From: Apium graveolens
Taxonomy: Eukaryota > Streptophyta > Magnoliopsida > Apiales > Apiaceae
Direction: 5' to 3'
Length of the DNA: 64,000 nucleotides
Assembly (NCBI RefSeq): GCF_009905375.1
Contig: NC_133649.1
Location: 230,248,102 to 230,312,101 of the forward strand
The number at the start of each line of letters is the position of its first letter. Positions within the stretch are counted from its first letter, which is position 1. The translations under genes were made by a program, and so were the position numbers. The notes below the pieces were generated by a model, which saw only the letters and a list, made by a program, of their open reading frames with translations, did not search any database and was not told where the DNA came from. Shown here piece by piece: positions 22,523 through 31,583 of this stretch.

Positions 22523-23274
22523 AGTAGTCGTTGAATCGATTTAGAGGAGCAGCGGATATATTTATGTGGGAAATAATGCTGAGTTTGCTTATGACGAAGA
22601 GATGTGCTCAAGGTGGAAGATAATTGATAATCACTTTACGTGCCTGTTACTAAAGTTTAAACTGAAGAGTATCCCCTGTTTTACGAACTTTGTGTGCAAA
22701 CAAATCTATATTGATCTGGTTTGCTTATCGAACATTGTATTTGGCTGTATGCACCGGATGTGAATACCATGCCAAACAAAGAGGACAATTATTATTTAAG
22801 ATAAAACAAAAACCAATAACTGCTAGATTCAGAGTAGTACACGTACACGTGAATTAGGAGTGGGAGTTCGTGTTCAAAAGCCAATGCTCATGGATCTCAT
22901 CTCACATTATCAGATTCTTCTGTTCCAATATTTACGCATTTAAAGTACTACTCTAGCATATAAAACTCTGTGGCTAGTGTCAGAAGAATGAATGTATGCA
23001 TCTGAAACTTTTGTATCATTATTTATGAATAGCATGGCTACCTTTACACATAGACAACTTCAATAAACAACTAACAAAAATTACCTTACAATAAGACTAA
23101 TATTGTCGAATAAATACAGCACAATTATCTAGAATGTTCATGAAAGTACGAAGAATAATTTTTTGAGTATTCGATTTAATTTATATACTTGAGGAATTAC
23201 GTATTACTCCCAACTGAGTTGCATTTACTAGAAACTGAGTTGCAATTACTAGAAATATTCTAGTTGCTTATTTG
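22523..23274. other. Upstream region of the PB1 gene
   Basis: This 750-bp segment lies between the PB1 start codon and gypsy element G2. No gene is seen. It contains an A/T-rich ATAAATATAT stretch (minus strand, near 22557-22566) that may be the TATA region, and a G-box at 22846-22851. An open 65-codon plus-strand frame (22566-22763) has no recognisable features. Confidence 0.5.
22846..22851. promoter_or_regulatory. G-box CACGTG upstream of the PB1 gene
   Basis: CACGTG lies in the context ACGTACACGTGAAT, 324 bp before the PB1 start codon. G-boxes bind bHLH and bZIP factors in plants. A six-base match is weak evidence alone. Confidence 0.25.
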
Positions 23275-23279
23275 CAGTA

Positions 23280-23714
23280 TGTTGGTTATAGGCCAATAAG
23301 ACCCATTGAACGAAGGCCCATTAAGCGGTTATGCTACTGGGCCGAAGGACCTCCAGACCCGCGTAATGAAGGCCCACGGAAGCTCAGGCCGAGACCCACA
23401 ATTCACGGACCGTTGGACAGAACAAGGGACATAATGCCCCATTTTCCCTCCCTCCTTAATGATTTGTAACGGATCAGCATTCACTGCAGGATTGGGTATA
23501 AAAACCCTTGTGAAGTAAGACAAAAAACAGACACATGCTCAACACTCTACTTCTCTTGTATTACTACCCTATTTTTACAGCCAGATTCTGATTCTCACAC
23601 CGGAGGTGAATCGGGGGTACAAACCCTCGCATTCTCTTCACTTTTAGGTACGACCGAAGTCATCTTCAATACAGCCGAAGCCTGTTCACGCGACCGAAGG
23701 ATCTGGGCGTAACA
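23280..23714 (+). repeat. G2 5' LTR
   Basis: It starts TGTTGGTTAT and ends GCGTAACA, 435 bp. The TATA box (TATAAAAA) is at 23497-23504. The block GATTCTCACACCGGAGGTGAATC… (about 23588-23634) is identical in the 3' LTR. Confidence 0.88.
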
Positions 23715-23716
23715 TT

Positions 23717-23731
23717 TGGCGCCGTCTGTGG
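23717..23731 (+). other. G2 primer-binding site
   Basis: TGGCGCCGTCTGTGG starts two bases after the LTR, with the same sequence and spacing as in G1. Confidence 0.85.
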
Positions 23732-23761
23732 GACATACGAGAGTTACAAGTTGGGAAGACT

Positions 23762-24047
23762 ATGACAGAAATTCATGAGCATTCACCGTCACCTGGTTTC
23801 ACCGAAAAGGGACAACCATCCTCCCTAGTTGACGAGGATGGGGTTATCACGCTAACCCCTGAAGAAGAGGCCTTACTCCTAAAGATTCGGGCGGAAAAGG
23901 CCGCAGAGAAGGGTAAGACCAAAGTTGATCATATTGACAAAGAAGCGGCAGCGCGAGCCAGGAAAAGAGAAGCCGATGCGCTCCGGCTGAAAGCCCTGTA
24001 ACTGCAGAGGGAGGAAATTGAACTGCAAGAACAAGCCTTGAGAGAAT
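23762..24047 (+). pseudogene. G2 gag N-terminal part, interrupted by C1
   Basis: It begins MTEIHEHSPSPGF, with a Lys/Glu/Ala-rich helical segment (KIRAEKAAEKGKTK…). TAA at 23999-24001 stands where a CAA codon is likely. The frame then continues to 24047, where copia element C1 is inserted; gag resumes in frame at 37132/37137 after the duplicated AGAAT. Confidence 0.8.
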
Positions 24048-25077
24048 TGTTATTCCTAGTGGACTAACAATGAGATTTACAGAAGGGGGGTTGAATGTAA
24101 ATCTCAAAACTTTTTCAAGTTTTGAGCAGTTTATGAAGGTTGTGTGTTCAAGAAGAACAAGTGTGTGAATTGCTTTAAGCTAATGCAGACAGATATATAT
24201 TCAAGCACAAATGTAAAGAACACAACAGACCTTAAAAACTTTTCTGGTGGATTTGTTGTTCCACCAGAGATGGTATATTAGAAAATCTGTGATTAAACAA
24301 TGTTGATCACAGCTGCATCCTAGTACAAACTAGATGAATTTTCTCTCAATGTTTTTCTAAACAGCTCTGGAAAATCTCACACTAATTACTAGCTTCTACT
24401 TGGTTTATATATTACCAAGTGTACAAGTGAAAAACAATATAAAAATACAGTAATAAAATAAGTTCTTCACTTGCTTCTTTTCCTGTTCACTCCAGTACTT
24501 TGTTGACTATTGCATCTTTGTACTGAAGAAGAACGGCTGCTTTTTCTGTTGTTCCTGAAATTCGGCTACCACATCTCAGTTGTCTCTATCAACCCATGTG
24601 CCTCTGTCTGTAGGTACAACTACCTCTTATCAACGGCTAATCATCAGAACATCCATTGAGACTTTCATCCGTTGATGCACTCATCCATTGAAGGATGTTA
24701 TCCGTTGATGACTTTATCCGTTGAAGCTTTAGAGACATCCGTTGAAGCTTAGCTTCTTATCCGTTGAAGGTCTTTAAGTCATCCGTTGATACCACTTCAC
24801 TTATACAAAATTACAAGGCATGAAGTATTTATAATTGGCCTTCCTATCTGCATATCATCTAGTAGTCAACATGACTCATAGTTTCTCTCAACTTCCAAGA
24901 ATTACATTTTAAATACAGAGACTGAAATATGCTACAACACTAAACTTATTTCTAAGTAAAGCTACACCATCAACGGATAGCCAAAGTGGTCTTATCCGTT
25001 GAGGCTACAGACACTAAATTTCTACTTAAGTATTTTGTTAAACATATCATCAAACTAATGCACATACATTCCTAACA
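24048..25077 (-). repeat. C1 3' LTR
   Basis: 1030 bp, plus-strand ends TGTTATTCC and CCTAACA. It differs from the other LTR by CATCCATTGAG instead of CATCCGTTGAG, TCATCCATTGAAG instead of TCATCCGTTGAAG, and one T/C near 24829. The first two are CpG losses inside the repeated motif. Confidence 0.93.
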
Positions 25078-25088
25078 ATCTCCCCCTA
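25078..25088 (-). other. C1 polypurine tract
   Basis: The minus strand reads TAGGGGGAGAT directly before the 3' LTR, matching the tract at 348-358 and 49508-49518. Confidence 0.85.
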
Positions 25089-25265
25089 TTTATGTCTAAA
25101 AGAATTGTAGGCATAAATTCAGGGTTAACTTGATGATAACAAAACACTTAACAGATATATGAATTGAAACTAAGTAGAAATTTAAAAATGCTGCAAAAGT
25201 GTATGTACTAGGAGGTAATTGAAGATTTACAGTGTTTCCAAGGACACTCCTTTAGTCTGAGCAGA

Positions 25266-28200
25266 TCATCTTTTTCTTCTTTGTTCCCTGGTTTTCTTTC
25301 CTAGCCTTTTGTCATTTTCCTCAATTTGGAGTTGGAGTTGTCTGAAGAATTCAGCTTCATCTTCAACACTGACATCCAACTTAGATTGCATTTCTTTGAG
25401 AGTTTCATTGCTGGCAATCTTGAGTTGGTCTTCAAGTCTGAAAAATCTTCTGACTCCTTTATCATCTCTAAATTCCATCAACCAATGAGGTGATTTGTGA
25501 ATTGTAATTCCCCTTTCTTGAATGAGTAAAGTCCTGGGTAAAGCATTGGGCTCCCTCCAAGTTTTCCTTATATTGGCTATCTTGTTGAGAATTTCAGTCT
25601 TGGCAGTTCTAGTAAAGCCAGAATCCTTTTGTATGGCTGAAAAGACTCTAATCAAGGTAGAGTAGCCTTCATCCAGAATCATGTGGAGAGGCCATGTTCT
25701 TTCCCCAGCTCCTTTATATCTGAACACTAATCTCTCTGGTAGCTGTCTGTAGGCAGCTATTCCCCTTACATCCTCCAGCTCATCCAGATAGAGTTCAATG
25801 TCTGAAATTTCTTTTATGTCACAGATGTGAACATAATCATCTTTAGAAATGGGTGACTTAGGCTTAGGTTTTTGTTTTTGAGTGAATTTCTTAGAGGTTA
25901 TGGGAGGTGTAGATTTTGGTTTTCTTTTCTGTTTCTTTGGTGGTGGAAGAGTGGTTAGAAAGGTAGGCAATTTGATAGTGTCCCAATCAATAGGTTCCTC
26001 TTTTGGAATGATTGGTTCACCATGGATGTTTATTGTGGGATCAGCAACAAGGGGTTCAGGTATGGAAGATAGTGGTTTAGATATAGATTTGGTTACTTCA
26101 GTGTTATCTCCACTCCTTCTATGTGCCTTGGCCTTTCTTCTGTTTCCCTTCTGCCATTCCTCTCTTTCTTCCACACTCTCACCAAATATACTCCCTAAAA
26201 CCTCATCTAGGTTTGTAGTCTTGTCTTCACCCCTGACTTCAATCCCTTTTTCTTTTTCAACTAGACTTGACTTTAGCTGTTGTTCAAGCTTTGCTTGTGC
26301 TCTTTTGTCAGCCTTTAATTGCTTGGCTTCTTCCTTCTTGGCTATTGAGAATTTGGGATGTCCTTGCATCACACATATGCTCTTTCCCTCTCTAATGATA
26401 ATAGCTCTATTTCTCCTTACAGCCTCATCCATGGACTTTTTGAGATAGGCAATACCCCTGCCTAAAATCTTGTTCTCATCATCTTTTGGAGGAGGAAAGT
26501 CCACTTCTTTTAAAGGATTCTTTGTTGAGTCCTTATTGGATCTTTCATTGGGCTTGAGGATTATAGCTTGTAGTTCTTTGGAAGAAGCTTCTCCATCCTT
26601 ATGACTCCCTACTGGCATGAGCTCCATGTTGATTGGTTCAATTTTTGTGTTGTGTTTCACAGATGTTGATTTGTCTTGTGTAGAACCAAACAACAGTTGC
26701 AACCTTTCATCAATTCTCCTCCTTTGCTCTTTCACTTGAATTTCAGCTGCTGCTAGCTGAATCAAATCAATTCCATCAGGCTTGCCCTTGATTTGAATGA
26801 TTGGAGAAGTAGTGATGGCAGGAACTAGCACTTTAGATATGTTGACTTTTGTAGATGGCTCTCCTTCCCCTTCCCTTATACTCTCCCCCTTTTTGTTATC
26901 ATCAAGGAGAGGGGTCAAGCCTTGTGCCTTTGCCAGCTGCATTAGGAGACTGGTTTGAGATTGTTGATTGTGAAGAATGGTGGCCACAGAATCTTCAATA
27001 ACTTGAACTCTGTCTTCTAACTTGGCCAACCGTTTTTCAGTAATAGATTCTTTCTTCAATCTCAAAACCAAGTCCTGCAATGTACCATAGGGCATGACTG
27101 AATCCAATTTATCTGAAGTATAGGTTTTCAAGTCAGCAATATCCTTCCTTAGATCATCCATACCCAGATTCTGCTTCACTTGCTGCAGCTTCATGAGATG
27201 CAGTGAGTCCAGGTGAGCTTGAAGGATAGCCTTGATACTTGCATGTGAAGTATTCTGAATGGCCTGTTGAATAGTGTTGATTTGTTTGACTAAAGAGACA
27301 TTGAATTCCACTGATCTGTACTCCTTAGTCAAGGCCCATTCAGGTAGATTTGGAATTGAACTAGGGCCTTCATCTCCCCCTAAGTTCATGCTTCTATCAA
27401 AAGAAATAGAGTCATCATCATCAGAATTTGCTCCAAATTCCTCAGATGGCTCACCAGCTGTAGAAGGCATTTTGTTAATGGCAGCTTTATCCCTTTGAAG
27501 AGATTCTGTTGTGTGCACTAGATTTAGTGACCTTTCTGCTTTCTCATTGCCCTGAGCAGCCAACAGTTGATAGGCTGTCACAGGATGAGTAAAAGTGTCA
27601 GCATCCAAGGAAATGTTATCAATTACAGCTTTGTAATGTTGCTGAAATTGTCTTTCCTTTTCAGCATCATCCACAATCATTGACTCATTAGCAATGGCTG
27701 GTTCCACCCTTGTATCTACTGTACATGCTTTTCTCTCTTTTTCTCTATGTTCTTGCATCAGGGGCTCCCCCTGGCTCACACAACTCACTCCCTCACCTTC
27801 ACCTACTAAGGTGGTACTCCACTCACTTACTTTTGCCATGCTGGAAGAAATAGCATGCATTTTTGAGCTCTCAATCTCTCCTTTTGCCTGGGAGCAACCC
27901 AGCCTCTCACTCAAATTGTCACTCCCTTCCCTCAATCCTAAGAGTGATTGCACAGTATTCATGTCTTCTACACTTGGGATTAATTCAGTTATTTGTGTAG
28001 AGACTGTCAACGGATGTGGAATATCCGTTGAAGGTGAAACTGATGTTATCAACGGATGACTGCTGTTAAGCTTATCCGTTGAAGAACAACCACTTGTCAA
28101 CGGATGAGTGATATCCGTTGAAGAAGGAAAAGAAGTTGAAGTTGAAAGTGATATAACTGTTGAATCTGTGTAGATTGATTTGAGATGTGGTGACACAGAT

Positions 28201-29771
28201 CCTTCAATTATATCTGAAAGAATTTGCGGGTGATCCAACAAATCATCTAATAGATGATGATCACCTGTATTTGACTGGGGCTTCTCCCTGAGTTGTAAAG
28301 AGGGAGAATCAGGAATTGATGGGAATAACATATCCACATCCAGAGATGGTGATGAAGTGTTTGGTGATTGATCTGTGATTATTGTGAGAGAATGGGGCTG
28401 TGACTCCACATTTATTGGAGTCACATCAAACTGAGTTTGAGAAGGCATAGATACAAATGGATGTATCTGTGCAGTGTGTGCACCCTGTGTAGAAGATTGG
28501 GTTCTGGCCTTCTTTCTTCTAATAAAGGCTTTTGTTGGTGAGTGTTTGGCTTTAGTGTCCCTCCCTCGTTTGTTCTGTGTTCCTGGTTGGGAACTATTTT
28601 CAATAATAACATCCTTTTGGGAGGATGCTACTAGGGGTGTGCTAGATACCTTTTCAACCACCACAGCTTTTTGAGAAACTGTGGCTTGGCTAGCTTGGGA
28701 AGCACTCAACTTTCCTTCCTTATCCTGGGGGTTTCTTTGATGTTCACCCCTCCCCTCACCACTCACTCCCTGTTCACTCACCTCAGGGTTAATAGTTAGT
28801 GTTACAACTGTTGTCTTTTGAGAAACAACAGAGGTGGTTTTCTTTGTCTTTGATTTTGAAAGTTTAGTTTTGGTGACCTTGGTAGAAATCTGTTGGGTCA
28901 TCACAGATTTCATGGCCACACTAGAAGATAAAGAAATAGAGGGGTTGGAAGAAGTAGGAGTTGTAGAAGCAATTACCTCACCTACCTGAGGTGCATTCAT
29001 GATTGGTAAATATACCAATGACACACTGCTGTTAAGATCCATTCTCATCAAGTCTGCAAGAACTCTTTTCTCTTGTGCCCAGCACTTGAGTTTATTATTC
29101 TCATTGATTATGACTAAACCTTCAGCAACATGGTTAGCCAATAACATAAAGAATCTAGCATAATAGATGTTATTAGGTCTATTAGCTTTGTTACCTAATC
29201 TAGTACCTAATTCTAGCATCACATAGTTGCTAAAGTTAAAATACCTATCAGAAACAAGCATATAGAACATATTAACCAGAGATGAAGTTATGGCATCAAA
29301 ATTACTAATTTTCCCAGAGAAAACCTTTATAAAGGCATCCCCAAGGAAACTCCATTCTTTCCTAAGGCCTTTTCTTCTAATACTCCCTAAATTAGCAGAG
29401 TTAAGAGAATAACCTATGGAATCTAACATGCTGGATACATCACTATCAGTGTGTGGTGTCATGGCATTGTTTTCAGGTAATTTAAAACATGCTTGTAAAT
29501 CATCACTGTTAATACAGTGAGTTTTACCTTTGAGAGTGAAGGAGATAGTCATATCCATGGAGTTGAACTCAGCAGTTGTCCAAATCTCCTCAACTACTTC
29601 ACAGAAAATTGTTGGGGCTTCCAGCATTGCATAGCTAAGTTTGCAGTTTTTGATGAAGTCCATCATTTTGTGATAGTCTGAGTGGGCTTCATTCTTCTCT
29701 ACCAAAGCTATGAAATTGTTCTTTTCATAGATGAACCCAGATTGAGACATAATCTTCACGACTGGTGCCAT
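25266..29771 (-). CDS. C1 extra ORF downstream of pol (about 1500 aa, Sirevirus 'env-like' position)
   Basis: A single uninterrupted minus-strand frame is open from 29870. I choose Met at 29769-29771 (MAPVVKIMSQSGF), 33 codons inside, because the upstream extension is hydrophobic leader-like and lies in the presumed leader; the extension MFIFTLRFLK… cannot be excluded. The N-terminal ~270 residues are globular (…LQACFKLPENNAMTPHTDSD…). Next come Ser/Thr/Lys-rich low complexity, then a region with STD…HPL peptide repeats encoded by the TCAACGGAT/ATCCGTTGA motif, a coiled coil (about …SITEKRLAKLEDRVQVIEDS), Lys/Pro-rich basic stretches, and a C-terminal globular part ending KKTREQRRKR. I see no convincing transmembrane helix, so calling it an envelope protein is not supported. 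No function is known to me. It is intact, unlike gag and pol. Confidence 0.8.
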   Translation of the reverse strand: MAPVVKIMSQSGFIYEKNNFIALVEKNEAHSDYHKMMDFIKNCKLSYAMLEAPTIFCEVVEEIWTTAEFNSMDMTISFTLKGKTHCINSDDLQACFKLPENNAMTPHTDSDVSSMLDSIGYSLNSANLGSIRRKGLRKEWSFLGDAFIKVFSGKISNFDAITSSLVNMFYMLVSDRYFNFSNYVMLELGTRLGNKANRPNNIYYARFFMLLANHVAEGLVIINENNKLKCWAQEKRVLADLMRMDLNSSVSLVYLPIMNAPQVGEVIASTTPTSSNPSISLSSSVAMKSVMTQQISTKVTKTKLSKSKTKKTTSVVSQKTTVVTLTINPEVSEQGVSGEGRGEHQRNPQDKEGKLSASQASQATVSQKAVVVEKVSSTPLVASSQKDVIIENSSQPGTQNKRGRDTKAKHSPTKAFIRRKKARTQSSTQGAHTAQIHPFVSMPSQTQFDVTPINVESQPHSLTIITDQSPNTSSPSLDVDMLFPSIPDSPSLQLREKPQSNTGDHHLLDDLLDHPQILSDIIEGSVSPHLKSIYTDSTVISLSTSTSFPSSTDITHPLTSGCSSTDKLNSSHPLITSVSPSTDIPHPLTVSTQITELIPSVEDMNTVQSLLGLREGSDNLSERLGCSQAKGEIESSKMHAISSSMAKVSEWSTTLVGEGEGVSCVSQGEPLMQEHREKERKACTVDTRVEPAIANESMIVDDAEKERQFQQHYKAVIDNISLDADTFTHPVTAYQLLAAQGNEKAERSLNLVHTTESLQRDKAAINKMPSTAGEPSEEFGANSDDDDSISFDRSMNLGGDEGPSSIPNLPEWALTKEYRSVEFNVSLVKQINTIQQAIQNTSHASIKAILQAHLDSLHLMKLQQVKQNLGMDDLRKDIADLKTYTSDKLDSVMPYGTLQDLVLRLKKESITEKRLAKLEDRVQVIEDSVATILHNQQSQTSLLMQLAKAQGLTPLLDDNKKGESIREGEGEPSTKVNISKVLVPAITTSPIIQIKGKPDGIDLIQLAAAEIQVKEQRRRIDERLQLLFGSTQDKSTSVKHNTKIEPINMELMPVGSHKDGEASSKELQAIILKPNERSNKDSTKNPLKEVDFPPPKDDENKILGRGIAYLKKSMDEAVRRNRAIIIREGKSICVMQGHPKFSIAKKEEAKQLKADKRAQAKLEQQLKSSLVEKEKGIEVRGEDKTTNLDEVLGSIFGESVEEREEWQKGNRRKAKAHRRSGDNTEVTKSISKPLSSIPEPLVADPTINIHGEPIIPKEEPIDWDTIKLPTFLTTLPPPKKQKRKPKSTPPITSKKFTQKQKPKPKSPISKDDYVHICDIKEISDIELYLDELEDVRGIAAYRQLPERLVFRYKGAGERTWPLHMILDEGYSTLIRVFSAIQKDSGFTRTAKTEILNKIANIRKTWREPNALPRTLLIQERGITIHKSPHWLMEFRDDKGVRRFFRLEDQLKIASNETLKEMQSKLDVSVEDEAEFFRQLQLQIEENDKRLGKKTREQRRKR

Positions 29772-29871
29772 TTTTGTGAGTAGAAATTGCAGAGAATAAC
29801 TTGAAGTTTTTGCAGAGAGAAAATGGTAAATGCTTGAAATTTTAAGAAAGCGTAAAGTAAAAATGAACAAT

Positions 29872-30326
29872 CAGAAGGACTTATATGCTTTCTCAAATTA
29901 AAAAAAAATAAAAGAAAGATTTATCAATAAATATGCGTTGGTGAATTTCAGTCGTTTAAGAATAAACTGTAAGTATTCTAAAAACTACCTTTAAGACCAA
30001 TACATACAGATGTATGTATGAGTATCAACGGTTAAGAGAATAGAATCAACGGCTGTTAAACACCTGAATCGACTGATGTGACATTTCAACGGATAAGGCA
30101 AATTGTCATTCGTTGAAGGGTACTTCAGTTTTATCCGTTGACGGATAAAAATTCCAGAAATGTATTTGTCTTTCAACGGATAATGATTATCCGTTGATAG
30201 AGCAATTTTGACTTTCAACGGATAGGGAACATCCGTTGATGGAATAAACTATGTTAAAAGTCAAATTTGTTCTTAGCAACTAATATATTTCAGGCTTCAA
30301 TTCAAATTGCAATAAAGACATGAATT
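29872..30326 (-). repeat. C1 untranslated spacer with TCAACGGAT/ATCCGTTGA hairpins
   Basis: It lies between the end of RT-RNase H and the extra ORF. At 30020-30240 the 9-bp motif occurs repeatedly in both orientations, forming close inverted pairs: CAACGGATAATGATTATCCGTTG-type (about 30176-30199) and CAACGGATAGGGAACATCCG… (about 30217-30239). Degenerate copies (TCAACGG only) are at 30026 and 30049. It does not encode a protein. Confidence 0.8.
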
Positions 30327-31583
30327 TTAAGAATAATTAAGCATACCTAGCTCACTTACCAATCTTGTGAATGTTGATTCATCAAGTGGCTTGGTAAATA
30401 TGTCAGCAATTTGTTGTTCACTTGGAACAAAATGTAGTTCCACTGTACCATTCATGACATGCTCCCTAATGAAGTGGTACTTGATATCAATGTGCTTGGT
30501 CCTTGAGTGCTGCACAGGATTCTCTGTTATGGCTATGGCACTTGTGTTGTCACAAAAGATAGGAATTCTATCAACATGAAGTCCATAGTCAAGGAGTTGG
30601 TTCCTCATCCATAACACTTGAGAACAGCAACTTCCAGCAGCAATGTATTCAGCCTCAGCTGTAGAAGTAGAGACTGAATTTTGCTTTTTGCTAAACCATG
30701 ATACAAGCTTGTTTCCCAGGAATTGGCAGGAGCCTGTTGTACTTTTCCTATCTATTCTGTAACCTGCATAGTCTGCATCTGAATAACCAATTAGATCAAA
30801 GCCAGATTCTCTAGGATACCAAATACCTAAATTTGGTGTACCCTTGAGATATCTGAAAATCCTTTTGATAGCAATTAAGTGAGACTCCCTAGGATCAGCT
30901 TGGAATCTAGCACATAGACATGTAGCAAACATTATATCTGGTCTGCTAGCAGTTAAATATAAAAGTGAACCAACCATGCCTCTATAACTTGTAATATCCA
31001 CAGACCTTTCAGTCTTATTTAATTCAAGTTTGGTGGCAGTGGCCATGGGAGTTTTTGCAGATGAACATTCCATTAAGTCAAACTTCTTTAAAAGATCATA
31101 AATATATTTAGTTTGACTAATGAAAATTCCATCACTAACTTGTTTAACTTGTAAACCAAGAAAATAGGTTAGTTCTCCCATTAGGCTCATTTCATAATTA
31201 CTTTGCATTAGCTTAGCAAACTTTTTGCAAAGTTTGTCATCTTTAGAACCAAATATTATGTCATCTACATAAATTTGAACAAGTATACTAGAGCCATTAA
31301 CATCCCTAAAGAAGAGAGTTTTATCAACAGTACCTCTAGTGAAGTGATTCTCCAAAAGAAATTTTGATAAGGTCTCATACCAGGCTCTAGGTGCTTGCTT
31401 CAGTCCATAGAGTGCTTTCAACAGATAATACACATAGTCTGGAAAATTTGGATCTTCAAATCCTGGAGGTTGACTTACATAGACTTCCTCCTCTAATTTC
31501 CCATTTAGAAATGCACTCTTGACATCCATTTGATAGACTTTGAAATTGGCATGGGCTGCGTGGGCTAAAAATATTCTGATGGC
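30327..31583 (-). pseudogene. C1 reverse transcriptase and RNase H (downstream of a stop)
   Basis: A 400-codon frame from Met at 31529 ([20 protein letters not shown]) holds the copia RT core with LKQAPRAW and YVDD at about residues 87-90, and the RNase H with [21 protein letters not shown] and CDNTSAI. It ends [14 protein letters not shown]. It is in the same frame as the integrase ORF but is cut off from it by TAA at 31584-31586, in place of the Glu of the conserved VARLEAIR. Apart from that stop the domain looks complete. Confidence 0.92.

Noticed and set aside
25882..28059. Plus-strand frames of 74-188 codons inside the C1 extra ORF
   Set aside because: Shadows of the 1534-codon minus-strand frame, with composition mirroring it.
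25266..29870. Calling the C1 extra ORF an envelope glycoprotein
   Set aside because: No signal peptide in the chosen frame, no clear transmembrane helix or fusion peptide; only its position matches the 'env-like' label.
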